Shown: positions 11,733 through 24,487, counted from the first letter of the stretch. The stretch is 64,000 bases of DNA from Cadophora sp. MPI-SDFR-AT-0126 (GCA_020747065.1 JAGMVK010000008.1:1302001-1366000); one strand, 5' to 3'. Translations and numbers: made by a program. The notes: generated by a model not told the origin, from the letters alone.

Positions 11733-13973
11733 TCAAGAATCCTCAGAACTCACCCTCTGGTTCCCCAGCAGCCTCGTACCATCCCCTTCCAAATCCTCCA
11801 CCGTAGCAACGGTGGACTTCTGCTTCCTCGGCGCTCTCTTCTTCGACCTATCCTTGGGTGGCTTATCATGCGTCAAAGCATGTCTCTTCAGCTGATCAAG
11901 GCGATGGAAAGATTTGCCGCAACCAGAAACTGGACAAGCGTGGAGGCCTTTCTCACCGTGTATCTTCCTGTGTTTTGCTAGGTTTGAGGATTCCGAGAAT
12001 TTCTTGCCGCAGATATTACACTCAAGGGGCTTCTCGTTAGTGTGTGTTCGTTCGTGAATGGCTTAGTATGGTTAGCTCATGCCCTTTCATATTTTGAGCT
12101 GGTGACTTACTGCATGCACTTTGTTGTGGGAATCTTTTGTCGCAGTGCTTACACTTCCATGGCTTCTCACCAGTATGCAGCAGGATATGTTGCCTCAAGG
12201 CTTGAGGTGCCGAGAAAAACTGACCACAGGTTGGACAGACTGAGCATTTGACTGCATTCACATGTTAGCTCTGGCATCGCGCAAGTTGCATAGGAAGTAC
12301 TTACAGCCTGTGTGAGTGGCCATATGTCGCTCTAGCTTTCCACGCTGAGAGAAGCCTGACTTATCGCCGAGATTCGAATCGCGACGACAACCCTCCCACT
12401 GACAAATATACCCAGTGCTCTTCCCTAGAATGCTCAAGTGTTGATCCTTGACATGATCTTGAAGGTCGGCCGCCGATGTCGCCTCGTGATTGCAACGACT
12501 TCCATCTTTCGACGTCCACATGCACAAATGTGGTATATCCGTAAGATCAGAAGGCTCGGCCTTACTCACAATATCTGGAATCGCAGTAGCTGTGGAGGTA
12601 TCTGGGGCTAAAAGATCGATCTCATTCTTAGAGAACGATCCCTGAAGGTGATCGGTCATGTGTGAGAAGAATTGGTTCGGATCATCGAAGACTGTACCAC
12701 AGGTTTGAAGGCGGCACTGTAGTGAACCCTGAACTGGAGTTGCGTGATAATGGTCCAGATGATCATGAAACATTCTTGGACTGCCATAGGTCTGATCAGG
12801 AGGGCATGTTGTTGCAGGACAACTGAATGCACCTGAACTAAAATCAAAATCGTAGCCGTGGACAGTTTGAAGGTGGTCGAACGGGTTGGCATCCAAGGTT
12901 GACGGACAATTGTCCGCAGGAACGGGACATCCGAATTGCATTTGAGTGTCAATATGAGCTGAGTGAAAGTGCGAGACCCATTCCTCGTGGCTCATGCAAA
13001 CAAAGTTACAGCCTTCCCATCCACAAGGCAGTACCTCTGGCGTAGATCCAAATGAGCTGTCAGTCCATTGTTCAGATGAACCATTGAATATAGCCCCAGT
13101 CCCCGAAAGTTCAGCCGTCGCTGGGCTAGAGTACGATGCTTGATGATTGAATATGTTACTCCGTGGAGTAGGAAGCGATGGATAAGGAGAGCCGGGCGTC
13201 TCGCTATTGTGGGCCATTGAAGGTGTAGTAGCTGGAGACAGGTCTACTTTTGTAGAATCGATTTTAGAAGACGGTTTACGAAACTGTCCGATGCCTTGCT
13301 GTACTTGAGCATTCCAAGGAGGTGGGTCCAAGGTTGACAACATGTCCTTCGCTCCCTCAGCGACATTGCTCAGTGAGCTCTGAGTTTGGAAAGCGGTTGA
13401 AAGACACTCATCACGGCATGCCGGTTTAGAGCAAGAAGTGACACTGCAAACTTCTACTGCTGCACCCACACAGTTTACTTCATCACATGGACTGCAGTCA
13501 GGCTCATCGCAAAGTATTCCTCCCGAGCAACTACTGCAGCATTCGCTTTCGGTTCCACACAGGGAAGCACGATCTGGCTCGTGAATAGTAGCACCGACTG
13601 CTCGAGTATCGTACTTGTCTTGAGAAATTCGTTGGCGCTTAGAAGCTGGTACTCGTGGGCTCCCAGCAAGACCTATTTGTGGCTTTTGCGCCAAGTTGTC
13701 GCTTGGCGTAAAGGGCAGTATCGTGTTGGCAGAATAGGATCGATACGTTTGGGTAGGTGCTCCCGTGAAAGTAAACATCGATGTGGACTTCTGTTGGTTC
13801 GCCGCCAAGTAGGCATCTTGCTGGGCTTCAAAGAATGGAGCCGAATGGGTGGGCTGAGGATCATGCTGTTGTGCAAAGCCCTGTTGCCAGTAGTCGCTTG
13901 CGCTCGTGCCGTAGTTGTTATTAGGATCGTATGAAAGCAAATTTGGAAGGTAGGTCATGTTGTCGCCATCCAT
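11733..13973 (-). CDS. ZAP1: Zinc-responsive C2H2 transcription factor, Zap1/ZafA family
   Basis: Predicted nuclear activator of zinc-uptake genes under zinc limitation. Exons 13973-12305, 12251-12111 and 12061-11733 give 712 aa. From about residue 320 onward there are repeated C2H2 fingers: three divergent ones ([23 protein letters not shown]), then [11 protein letters not shown] and CQWEGCRRD, which resemble the paired CWxxC-type Zap1 fingers, and then a DNA-binding tandem array with [31 protein letters not shown] and [14 protein letters not shown]. The segment after the TNEKP linker closely follows the Zap1 pattern. A separate patch at residues 139-190 has 12 Cys in 52 residues and could bind metal. 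The N-terminus is Gln/Asn/Ser-rich, as for an activation region. Confidence 0.86.
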
Positions 13974-15338
13974 GTTGGATATCTCGAGGGATCAAAGGGT
14001 CCGGCGAGTACATGAAAGTCTTGTTGTTTTCTGGGTACTTCGAGCTGCAGGATCAACTGGCATATGCAGGTTCCTCGTCTTTGTGTTCGTGGTAAAGTAG
14101 AGAGCAGATCCGTCGTCAGAACAACCAGAATTTCTGGTGGTACAAGCAGTGCTCTCTTCCTTTCTCTCGATCTCAAGAAGGCCAGAATGAGGGGTCCAGG
14201 AAGCAAAGAGGCTGAGAGTGTTGCGGTCAAGATGATATCAGATGCGACTAACCGCTAAACCTCGAAAGTAGCCATCAAGGTGTTCAAAATATGGCCAATG
14301 AGCCAAGGACCGTACGAACGAGCACGAGCGCGCCGATGCAGCAAATTTTGCCTCTCAGTTCTGCCCGGGTACATGAAGGAGATAATGCATTGTTTAGGTC
14401 TGACAGGTTCGTTGCCTTTTCTTGGGGGCAGGAAAGCGACTGAGTCAGTGAGGAATGAAGAGAGTGAGAGAGTACTCTATGAAAATAGCTGCAATTTGAA
14501 TTTCAAAGCGCTCGCTTGTCATTGGCTCAGCAATGAACCCTTACCAGATGCGGCACGGTAGCTTGAATATAGATGAAAACGACATGATTTCATGATTGAT
14601 TGTACTGGGCAAAGGTCCTACCAAGAAAGAGAAAATGGGCATAGATAATAAATACTAATTACCCTATCTGCCATTAATGCCCCAACCCGAGGTCCAGTAA
14701 ATCTTATACTCATCAGCCTCGCAGACAGAGCCGAGAAGGCTAGTGAAGCGGAGCCTTCATGCTCCAACTAGAGAGAATGGGATGATCAATAAAATGAACA
14801 AATAGCAACCTAAGCCATTCAAAGCACGGAGACACTGCGCCGCCTTGACAGCCTCGAACTATGATTATCTTCAAGTCGACATTCACATTCTCTCAATGTC
14901 CATCTGGAGTGAGTATTGACAAGGCTGACTGTCTCCCCTCCACATGGCTCTGGCTTATCGATAACACATTCACGATCGACGATCAATACTCAAAGGCTAG
15001 GGTCCTTTTGAAGAGAACGCCATAGAACATGTAACATTGAGCATAATAGTAAGTCAAAATCATACGACTCTCTGTCTTGAATCCCAAATATCAGGCCTTA
15101 CAATCAAGATCCGCCAAAATATCACCTCCTTCCTATTTATCCACGCCAAGCCTCTTCATCTTCATCCCCGCCTCAAGCTTGCGTGCGCAAGACTCCCACC
15201 TCACTTCACTTCACTTCCAAACCCTCACCAATACCCAATGCGCCTCGCCCTCCCATCCACCCCAACAACATCTTCCTCTTCCAAAAGTACTGTGAAACAA
15301 ACCTCATCTCTCCACCCTTAACGCACAATCAAGAGACA
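13974..15338. promoter_or_regulatory. Long divergent intergenic region upstream of ZAP1 and the small lipidated-protein gene
   Basis: About 1.36 kb separates two outward-facing start codons. No gene was recognised. The part next to 15339 is pyrimidine-rich (about 15120-15300), consistent with a leader and start region. No palindromic yeast-type zinc-response element was found close to the ZAP1 start. Confidence 0.45.
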
Positions 15339-15813
15339 ATGGGTAACCTCTGCGGCAAAGAATCCTCCGACGCCTTCGCGCAACCGGGCCGCACTCTCTC
15401 CTCCGCACCCGCAGCATCATCAGCACAGAACCAGAACCAGACATCGAGTCTCCCCAAGAAAGTAGTTGTTGGAGGACCGGCGAGAACCTTGGGCTCGGGA
15501 GGTCAGAGCACTGGTAGTAGCGCGCAAGAGGATGCGAGGAGGAAGGCGGCGGAGGCTGCAGAGGTACGTGATTACGATGCGATACTTGGATAGGAGATCA
15601 GGACCTGAGGATTGATGTAGGACATGAATGCTGACTAGAGCGTTATGCTCATAGGCTAGGGCCAATGCTGCGAGTAAACCGAAGGGGAAGTTAGGAAGTC
15701 AGTTGCAGGAACAGAAGAAGCAGACGAGGTCGGATACCCTGGAGGGACTCAGTAAAGAAGAGCGGAGGTTGCGAGATGCGGATTCGGCCGCCGAGGCGAG
15801 AGCGTACAATTGA
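15339..15813 (+). CDS. Small predicted N-myristoylated/palmitoylated protein, unknown function
   Basis: Two exons, 15339-15563 and 15655-15813, give 127 aa. The protein starts MGNLCGKESS: Gly2 and a small residue at position 6 fit N-myristoylation, and Cys5 fits S-acylation, so dual lipid anchoring to a membrane is inferred. The middle is Ser/Gln/Gly-rich and disordered; the C-terminal half is charged and Ala-rich (KLGSQLQEQKKQ, LSKEERRLRDAD) and likely helical. No catalytic domain is visible. I recognise it only as a conserved type of fungal hypothetical protein. It converges on PRP5, with about 180 bp between stop codons. Confidence 0.72.
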
Positions 15814-15996
15814 TCGGAGGTTTAACAAGGTGTATTGGGTTTGAGATTTAATGATTGGACCTTTGAGCGATGGACATGCATATAGAATAGCCCAAGAGGG
15901 GCATGATGGGAGAATGAAGGTATCCAGATGATAAGGGATGCTTTCCAGTATATATTATGATTTGAATGCATAGGTTCGAACCGTCTATCAACTAGC

Positions 15997-18900
15997 CTAC
16001 ACGACATTGTATCTACCGCTAGCAGGCGCTCTGCCTTCAGCATCAGCAGCAGCCATAGTACCCTCCTTGAGTAACCTCATCAACTCTCTCATTGCGTTGG
16101 TAACCACAACCTCAGTGTCGCCTTCAACAAGAATGTACAGCTTGGGATCTCCACCTGCCTGAACTTCCTTCCCAGCAGGGTAGAAACTACCCTTGGTGGT
16201 AATGGATGTGCCAGTCGCCTCAAGAATTTTGGCGACATTCGTTCGGTTCGTGACAGCCCATCGGGCTTTCTGAGGGAAGTCATTGATCTCCAAAGTTGCG
16301 TGGAATGCACCAGCATCGGGACCCTTATTGTCAATCGGCACGCCGGATCGCAGTTGACCTGTCTTGTTCAATCGGGCATTAATCGCATCGATAGCCGAAG
16401 TGACTTTGTCAAGTGGATTCTTCGATCCGCCTCCTGAAGACACCGCAGTTTCGGTTCGATGTACAGTGATCTTTCCGTCGAGATCGATACCCTTAGGAAC
16501 TCCGTATAGTTGAGGCGTAGGAGCAGCAGATGCAGGTTGAACAGTTGATGCAGCCTTGAGCACGATGTCTTCATCGCCAGCCTTGTCATCTTTCTCTTCC
16601 TCATCATCACCGTCTGTCTTGTGCGTTTTCCGCTCACGGTTTCTAGCAGCTTCACGTTCTGCATCAAGGCGTTCCAAACCTAGAGAAAAGTTAGCAATGT
16701 TTCAGAAAATGGATAGAAGTCCAAGCATACCTTTGCCACCAAATCCAGAACTATCCTTCGACTTGCCGGTCTTGACTTTATCTCTGAACGATTTTCTCAT
16801 CTCGTTAAGTCGCTCAGGTACAGGCTGGCCAGATTGTTCAAGAGCTTTTGCGATACCCACTGAATATTGTTCCTGTTCCTCAGTGATGAATGTTACAGCT
16901 GTTCCCTTGGCTCCAGCACGGCCGGTCCGACCTGCCCTGTGGACATAGTCTTCCAAGTGATTAGGAGCATCGAAGTTGACAACAAGCTTCAGCTGCTTGA
17001 CATCTAAACCACGAGCGGCAACTGAGGTAGCAATCATGATTGGGACAACCCCAGCTTTGAAATCATCAATGGTAGAATCTCGATCAATCTGATCCTTGCC
17101 ACCGTGAATAGACATGCATGGATAGCCTTTACGCATAAGATCCTTAAGAAGATCGTCAGCTTTTTCTTGTCTGTCGACAAAGATGAGAGTTCGGGCATCT
17201 TCATCGTCGTTGTAGAGTTCTCCGAGGAGCTCCAATAGACGATGGAATTTCTCTTTCTCTTCACGAACTTCGACCATCTGGGTGATTTCAGGTGCAACGA
17301 CACTTCTTCCTCCAACAGTAATCTCGACCGGGGATTGGAGGGTCTTCTTTGCTAGGGCGTCCATAATACGAGGCATGGTAGCCGAGAAAAGAATGGTCTG
17401 CCTGTCCGGGCGGATGTTGGCGAAGATCTTCATGACTTGTGGCTCGAATCCCATGTCAAACATACGATCAGCTTCGTCTAGCACAACATACGTAACCCTT
17501 CGAAGATTTGTGACTCTACCAGAATTTGCAGCAAGGAGATCTATCATTCTGCCGGGCGTGCAGACAATGATTTCAGCGCCTCTCTTGAGATCAGCAATCT
17601 GATCCTTGATCGGTGCCCCGCCATAAGCACAGACAGCACGAAGTCCCATCGCTTTCAAAAATGGCTTGCACTCTTTATGGATCTGAGTAGCGAGTTCTCT
17701 TGTTGGAGTCACAATCAAACCAATGGGGCCATCCGAGCCTTCCAATGGTCGCTGATCCCGGATGTGGCGGAACATGGGGAGCAGAAAGGCGATAGTCTTA
17801 CCAGATCCAGTCTTCGCAACGCCAATGACATCTCTTCCAGACATGATCGCAGGGATAGCTTGCATCTGGATAGCCGTGGGCCTCTCGTAACCCAATTTGC
17901 GAATGACCTCCAAGGACTGTACGTTCAGACCGCATTGTGACCATTTTTGAACAGGTTTTGGGACATCTTTCCCAGCCACTTTGATACCATCAAGTTCAAG
18001 ACGAAGATCCGCGAGCTCAGCCTCTGTCATATCAGCGAGCTCTGCCGGCTCTGTGTAGAAATTCTTCCGAACAGGTTCCAGATCTAGCTTCGCATAATTA
18101 ATCGTCGGAAGTTCCTTCTTCTTCCTGACCTTGCTTGCCATGGCAAGAATGTCGTCAGGATCAGCCTCCACAGCCTTCAGGTCAACATCGTCGTCGCCGA
18201 ACAGTGCTTCTGGCTGTTGTTTCTGACTCTTACTCTTACCCTTATTGAAAGTCTCGGTCGTCTTTGGAGCCGCGAATGGGTCCCCCATCTGCTCCATGAA
18301 AGCTTCCAAAGGATCGATCTCATCATCCTCTTCCACTGTAGGTGGCTCAGGTTGTGCCGGCAAGTTGTCTTCCATCTTGATGTCTCCATTGGTCTCGGCT
18401 TGCGGTTCGGTGGATTCTTCTGTTCCATCGGCTTCCTTGGCAAGATTTTGCTCCTGTAATCGTTCTTCGCGTTTTTCTGCTGCGGCTCGAGCGGCTGCAG
18501 CAGCTTCTTCTTCCGTGCCAGCGTCTTCCATGTCGACATCGTCATCATCATCTTCTTCCTCAGCAACGTTAGCGAGCGCAGCATCGTCATCCTCAATGTT
18601 TGCCAAAGGTAGGGTCGGTAGCTTTTCTAATTTCTTTCTGGCATCATCTTCTTCACCAAAGTCCAATGTTCGCTTTGAGGTAGGCTTCTCGCTATCAGTC
18701 GCAGACTTGGCGCCTAAGCCGAAGGCATTCAGATTTCCTCTAGCTTTAGGTAACGCAGATGCTATTTCAAAGTCATCAGTAAAGTTCAGAAAATTGCCGC
18801 ATACGCTTGAATACGTACCTTTTGATGTGCTGTTGAAAGCTGTTGTCTTTTTGTCAGCTTGTAATCCTTTGACCGAAGAAGTTAAGGTAGCGGACGCTTT

Positions 18901-19818
18901 AGTTAACTCTTTGAGTGGCAGATCTTTGCCGAGAGTGCTTGTAGAGCTCGAATTGGCCACTGCTTTCTTTGCGATTGCCTTCGGGTCGAATTTGCCAGCA
19001 TAAGGTGCTGGCGATGCGAGGCTGATTGGGGTTGAGGGCGAGGCTGGCGATGCGACCGAAGGCGTTCCATTGGTCTTCTGATCTATCTCATCAAGAAGCT
19101 TCCGAGTCCCTCCAATAGCGAGCTCTTTCTCCTTGCGCTCTTTGTCTTCAGCCATTTTCTTCTTCCATGCCTCCAACTTGGCAAGTCGCTCAGCCTTCTT
19201 CTCAGCTTCGGTCTGCGCCGGGGGCCCAGACGGCTTTGCTGGCTGCATGAACAAGTTAACATTCGTAGTCGCTCCAAAACGGTGATAATGACTAACCTCG
19301 CTCGGCCTCGCGTTATCAGGCTTACTTGCGGATTTGCTGAAGTTTCCATCGCCTCTACTACGGGGCCTTGAGTCAGTAGAATTCTCGCGGCGCCTTCGTG
19401 CCCTGTCATAAGAATCGTCTCGCCTGTCTCGATAATCCCGATCCCGACTTCTGCGTCGCCGCCTATCTGGAGAACGATCCCGATCCCGATCAAATCTGTC
19501 CCGCCGATCTCTTGAGCGGTCTCTTCGTCCAGAACGGTAAAAATCTTCCTCTCTTCGGTCTATCGACCGATCTCTTCGTCTAGGTACATCGCGGTCTCGA
19601 TGGCGGCGCTGTATCCAAAAGCTGTCAGTAAGTTGTGATGTAACAGGAGAGCGCATGTATCTCACGTCTATGCTTCGAGAGCGACTTCGCCGCCGCTGCG
19701 GGCGAACATCATCCCTCCTATCCCGTTCCCGTCTGACATCATCCTCTCTCTTAACACGTTTCGAGGAGTGGTGGCTTCCTGCTGGCGATGGTGAGCGAGA
19801 GTCCCTGTGCCGAGCCAT
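15997..19818 (-). CDS. PRP5: Pre-mRNA-processing ATP-dependent RNA helicase Prp5
   Basis: DEAD-box ATPase that remodels U2 snRNP and proofreads branch-site recognition during prespliceosome assembly. Exons 19818-19666, 19608-18819, 18761-16731 and 16679-15997 give 1218 aa. The N-terminus is an RS/RD-rich tail. An acidic region contains [10 protein letters not shown], matching the DPLDAFM-type motif by which Prp5/DDX46 contacts U2. Helicase motifs in order: [34 protein letters not shown] and HRAGRTGR. The C-terminal part (after the last intron) has the [18 protein letters not shown] region usual in DDX46. The first two introns are each 57 nt, a multiple of three, without an in-frame stop, so they can be misread as coding. 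Confidence 0.94.
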
Positions 19819-20302
19819 TTTTGCCCCAAGTCAATGGCAGAAATACTTTCTGGCAGGAATCGATGATGGCGCTATCAGCAACCCAGCGTAATCCAGTCCT
19901 AGCACCAAACAGTCTGATATGAATGATATTATAGAGCTGTTTTAAGCAACGCAAGCAGCTGTCGTCGTCGTGTCGGTAAGGCTGTTCGATTTAAGGTTGG
20001 GTTGCACAAGACAAATATGGAGGTTCAGCCGCTGGCAGTCGAGTCATTTGCAGGCGCGCTTGCGCTTGTTGTAAATACAGGGATCACTAGCGCACTGGCT
20101 GCACAGCAGCGCAGCTCTACTGAGCTCGCGTGTCAAAAGGAAGGGGCTGGGAGCTGGCCGAGTCAGGAGCCGGATTCGCGACATCTTAATTACCTCCCTT
20201 CCCCTCATCAATATCAGCCTCACCAACCACACCCGCTCCGAATCACACTCGACCGATTGTCACCGTAGGCCGTATCGGCTGCGACCTCAGAAATCATTTG
20301 TC
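19819..20302. promoter_or_regulatory. Divergent promoter between PRP5 and the mitochondrial HMG-box gene
   Basis: About 480 bp between opposed start codons. No coding signature; a CT-rich stretch lies just before the plus-strand gene (about 20190-20270). Confidence 0.5.
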
Positions 20303-21379
20303 ATGTTGTCCAGCATAGGACGCGCTTCTGTTAGAAGAGTAGTCGCCCGTGGTCCTCAGTCAACAAACCGAACTCTTCAGGGCCTCTGGCAATCCCAGCG
20401 CGTTGACACACTTCGAAATGACAACAACGCTTCCACTCCACCCCGATTCTCCTTTTCTCTTCAACGAGCATATGTCACAGATGCCAAAGTCGCTACAAAA
20501 CCTAAGGCCAGCAAGACAACAACTACAAAGCCCAAGACGAAGAAAGTCGCCAAGAACCCTGTCAAGAAAGCTGTCAAGAAGCCAGCGAAGAAGCCCGTGA
20601 AGAAGAAAGCTGCGGCAAAGAAGCCTGTCAAAAAACCCAAGAAGGTTTTATCTGAAGCACAAAAGCTTAGGATCGAGAATTCGAAGAGACTGGAAAAATT
20701 GAAGGCTCTGAAGGAAGCAGCACTCGAAGCTCCGAAATCAAAGCCTAGCACAGCTTGGACTGTAATTCTTTCGGAACTGGCGAAAGAAAATGCTGGAGCA
20801 GCCGCCATCGCCACAACGCCCCTTGCTGCTAGCAAATACAAGTCATTGAGCGCAGCAGAACTCGAGGTATGATTCAAATTCCTCCAAGAGGTAACTTTCT
20901 AATACCATCATAGTCATACAACCAAATCGCCACCCAAAATGAAGCAGACAACAATGCGACTTACAAGAAATGGGTTGAAAGTTATACTCCTGATCAAATT
21001 CGCATCGCCAACAACGCACGTAGAGCGCTAAGACTGCTCGTTACCAAAGGCGCGAAGAACATCAAGCATTACCGTCCGATTAAGGATGAACGGCAACCGA
21101 AACGGGCGTCTACACCTATGGCGTTATTCTTGAAAGACAGATTTGATTCCGGAGACTTCAAGGGTATAAAGCTTCCCGATGCAGGCAGGCTCATATCGAA
21201 GGAATGGGAAGCGCTATCAGCCTCTGGCCGACAGGTAAAGGCTCTGAATCCGTAACTGGTGATACAATTCTAACTCTCTTTAGTCCTACGTAGATCGTGC
21301 AGCTGGGGACAAGCAACGATACCTCAAGGAGTACAAGGATGCTTTTGGGCGGGAAAGTGACGCCAAGCTCAAGGAGTGA
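20303..21379 (+). CDS. Mitochondrial HMG-box DNA-packaging protein (Abf2/mtHMG-like)
   Basis: Predicted mitochondrial nucleoid protein. Exons 20303-20866, 20914-21234 and 21284-21379 give 326 aa. The N-terminus (MLSSIGRASVRRVVARG) is an Arg-rich presequence. Residues about 63-115 form a Lys/Pro/Ala-rich tail with repeated KKPxKK units, like a histone H1 tail. Two HMG-box-like regions follow: one from about KPSTAWTVILSELAKEN, and a clearer one from RPKRASTPMALFLKDRF through SKEWEALSASGRQSYVDRA, with the conserved aromatic and Trp positions. Whether it is the orthologue of yeast Abf2 or a related mtHMG protein cannot be decided here. Confidence 0.82.
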
Positions 21380-24300
21380 ACAGGCGCTTCATGGATGTCG
21401 AAAGTCTCCTTCGTGTAAGATCAATTCATGTGGGCAACGGGACAGAAAAGACGGGGATACAGACGAGGTCGTTTCAGGGCTGTGTACCAATAAGGTCTGG
21501 GAGGGATGGTGTTTTGAGTATACCTTTGCGCGGTACGATGATTGCCTGTAAGGAGTTTCATTTGTGTACTGCTAAATACCATGGCTTGGCCCATGGCGTA
21601 TTTGATATGAAGACGATATTCTCCGGGTGTGTACTCGGTCGAGCTTCCAGCTACCGCCGGCTGATAAATTTGTACAACTTTGGCACGATCCATCATATTG
21701 CTCTGCTTTTGGATGCACATCTTACTCTCGAGCAGAAGTATCTACCATGTGACAACGTTCTGCAATTCCGAATTCTGGTGTCCATATTTGGGGAGACAAG
21801 TCAATTACGCAAGATTATCACACATTCCACATCAGGAGAAATTTGAGCGACGACTTATATGAGGATAGCAGATTCCTTGGAATGCCGCCAGTAGTTACAA
21901 ATCAAAAATTCCTTCTTATCGATGAGATACTCTCTTCAGAAGTTCGATTTCTTTGTTAATGGGCTGTTTCCGCTTTGTTTACCAGAGTGAATGCAAATAA
22001 GCGAGCAACCTGAATTCAGACAATATCTTGCCTCTCCTTTCTACTTCGGTCGCATTCAGCAGAGGTAAGGAAATATTTTTCCATTCTCCCGCCAACTAAT
22101 CTCTTCCTCCATCCCGTGTCACTCATTACCTCAGTCTGTAATGGGCTGGATAATATATCTATCCACCACCACCAAGACTTTCGGCACAACGCTATGGTCC
22201 AAGATGGTACACCATACTTCACTGCCGTCTGCCAACTATCTAGATTCAGTTATCAAGTATGTCAAGGATGCTCTGGAGACACTCATTGGCATAACCCTCA
22301 AGAATACTGCGCTCTCCAGAAATAACAATATGGCGCAGCTTTAAGATCGATTGTCAAACACAGGAAACGAGGTGTCTCTCACGCGGCATCACACTTTAAT
22401 TCCTCGCTCCATCTCCCATGTATGAAATACACCGCCGAACGGGCCCGTGCTAGATCGAAGTCGTATCCAGGTTGGCAGACACTTTAGCAGTTAGTTTGGG
22501 GCCAGTAAATATTCTCGACTAGAAGGACAATTTTGCAAATGCTATTCAATTCGATAAAGATGGTAGTCCATTCACCTTACCAGAAGACCAACCAGTAATC
22601 TACTCAATCACAGTAATAGGCATGGGTCGCTCTACTCTTCACCTAGCCTGGCCAGCCCCTTCGTCTTCCACTGGCAGAGTTTGAGAATCCCGAGACTGCC
22701 AAGACACCACCCAAAAACGAGAAAGGCTTCAACAAAGGTGTCAACGCCAATGGCGCCTCAGTATGAGAAGCCAATTACAAAAGCTAGTAACAAAACGCCA
22801 GTCCAGTCCCCAACCACGCTCGCTTCTACGGATATAATCACTCCTCTTCCAGATGGTGTTCATCTTGGGCATTGAAGTTGGCTCCACGTGATCGTAGAAG
22901 AAGCTTGACTTGGAAGTGGAGTATGTCAAATAGTTCATCCCTTCTGCTTCCTATCTTGTGGTGAGTCAATGATGACGGTGGCTGCAAACAGGCATCGCAA
23001 CAGTACCAATGATGGGCAATGGTCCACCACCTCGGATTGACAATGTTGACTGTCTCTTCTGGGCGATATTGCAGCGAGACCAAGCCCTGGTCCCTTCGAT
23101 TGAGCCTTATCATCGGCCAAATCCCATAGTATGCGTAGGTTTCCTTTCGTTGAAGCGGCATATTACGCCATCCAGTGTCCCTGGCTATCTCAGGAAGTTA
23201 TAGCAAAGATCTTGGAGTTCTCATCATTCTCATCCATCTCTAAGGCACTACATCCATGTTCTGTCGTTCTTCGGGCCGGGGTTTTGATTGTTGTTGCACT
23301 CGAATTTTCACGCTCCTCCTTACTTCCTTCCATATCTCGCGAAGCCAACATGAAACATCGTTGGGTAGTCATGTTTTCAGGCACTCTCGGCCCCCAATAA
23401 TCTTTTCTTTGTTTAGCCATTCATTTGTGGATACTGTAACCGTCCTTCACCGCTCATGACTGGTATCTATCATCTGGTTATATGTCATGTGACTGCACAT
23501 ACTGTTGTGCTATCTGAACTCGTCAACCATAGGTTGAAGTCAATTGGCAGGAGTTTGGAAAGCTGTGATAAATGGCCAGTGCCTAGGGTCAACGCGCAAG
23601 GAGCACAGCCGGTGATCCGAACCAGAACCCCCTTACCTTCGTCAAACTACAGTAAACCTTCTGCGCATTCCAACTCATTGTGTACTTCTGTCTTGTTCCA
23701 GAGAACAGCTTTGGTCTCGGAAGGGAGGAATTGCACTTCGAAAAGCTAACAATGTCAAGAACAATTATTTGCGTCCTCGAAGATCCCTTGATTCGGCCAA
23801 CTTGGGAGTGACGTGTAACAACCGAGGATGGAACACAACATGTTGCATGATGTGAAATGAAGAAGGTATGTGGCCCAAGTGTCCATCCAAGTCTGATCAG
23901 CTCCTAGTGTACCTAGGTAGGTATGACAGCTTTCTTGCTTCCTTCGCCCATACTTCACTGTTCATCATTGAGAACAAATCCCTCCCACCTCCCAATTTCT
24001 ACTTCCAGCACATGCGGCTCAAGTTGCCACCAATCATAGACGATGATTCGCCATCATCATCCCGGACGCGGTGAAGATGGGCAGAATCAGCCTCGTGCGG
24101 TCCGCGCGAGGCAAATCGCCTCGCAGATACCGACTGCTGTGGCAGAGATACATCGATCGAGTCGCCGCCAGGTTGGGAGTACACATCTTGAACGCCCAGA
24201 CCGCAGACAGAAGATCCGAACAATCCACTCGATATCGACGGCAGAAATATAGCAGTATGGCTATTGCTAGCTAAGAAACGACCATTTCATCCACACTCCA

Positions 24301-24487
24301 AAGAGCCTGAACGCCTAGGAACTTAAGCACCAGGAAAATCGACCACCGCCAGTACCAGCAGCGACGATTAGCTGGCAGATGTCGAGTCGACCGCCTACAA
24401 TGAACACACGAATATCGATGTCTTGTCTGTGCCTAGAGCGCCTTTTCCTCTTTTCCACTTCAACGAGTCAGCTCTAACCTCTCTACA
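21380..24487. other. Gene-poor 3.1-kb region
   Basis: No gene family was recognised. Short open frames occur; the most protein-like is 22141-22344 on the plus strand (67 codons, starting MGWIIYLSTTTKTFG), but it has no known domain and no supported splice partners. An Arg-rich short frame lies at about 24077-24274. No terminal repeats, transposase or reverse transcriptase remnant was visible. The right end should contain the kinase gene promoter. Confidence 0.4.

Noticed and set aside
14273..14281. CATCAAGGT upstream of the ZAP1-like gene as a zinc-response element for autoregulation
   Set aside because: It is only a half-site match to the palindromic ACCTTNAAGGT and such hexamers are frequent.
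18762..18818. Treating the PRP5 segment as coding (continuous frame)
   Set aside because: It has GTACGT donor, ACTGAT branch-like site and AG acceptor, and the inserted residues do not fit the surrounding Ser/Ala-rich sequence.
21380..24487. Degenerate transposon in the gene-poor gap
   Set aside because: No terminal repeats, target-site duplication or transposase/reverse-transcriptase similarity could be seen by eye.
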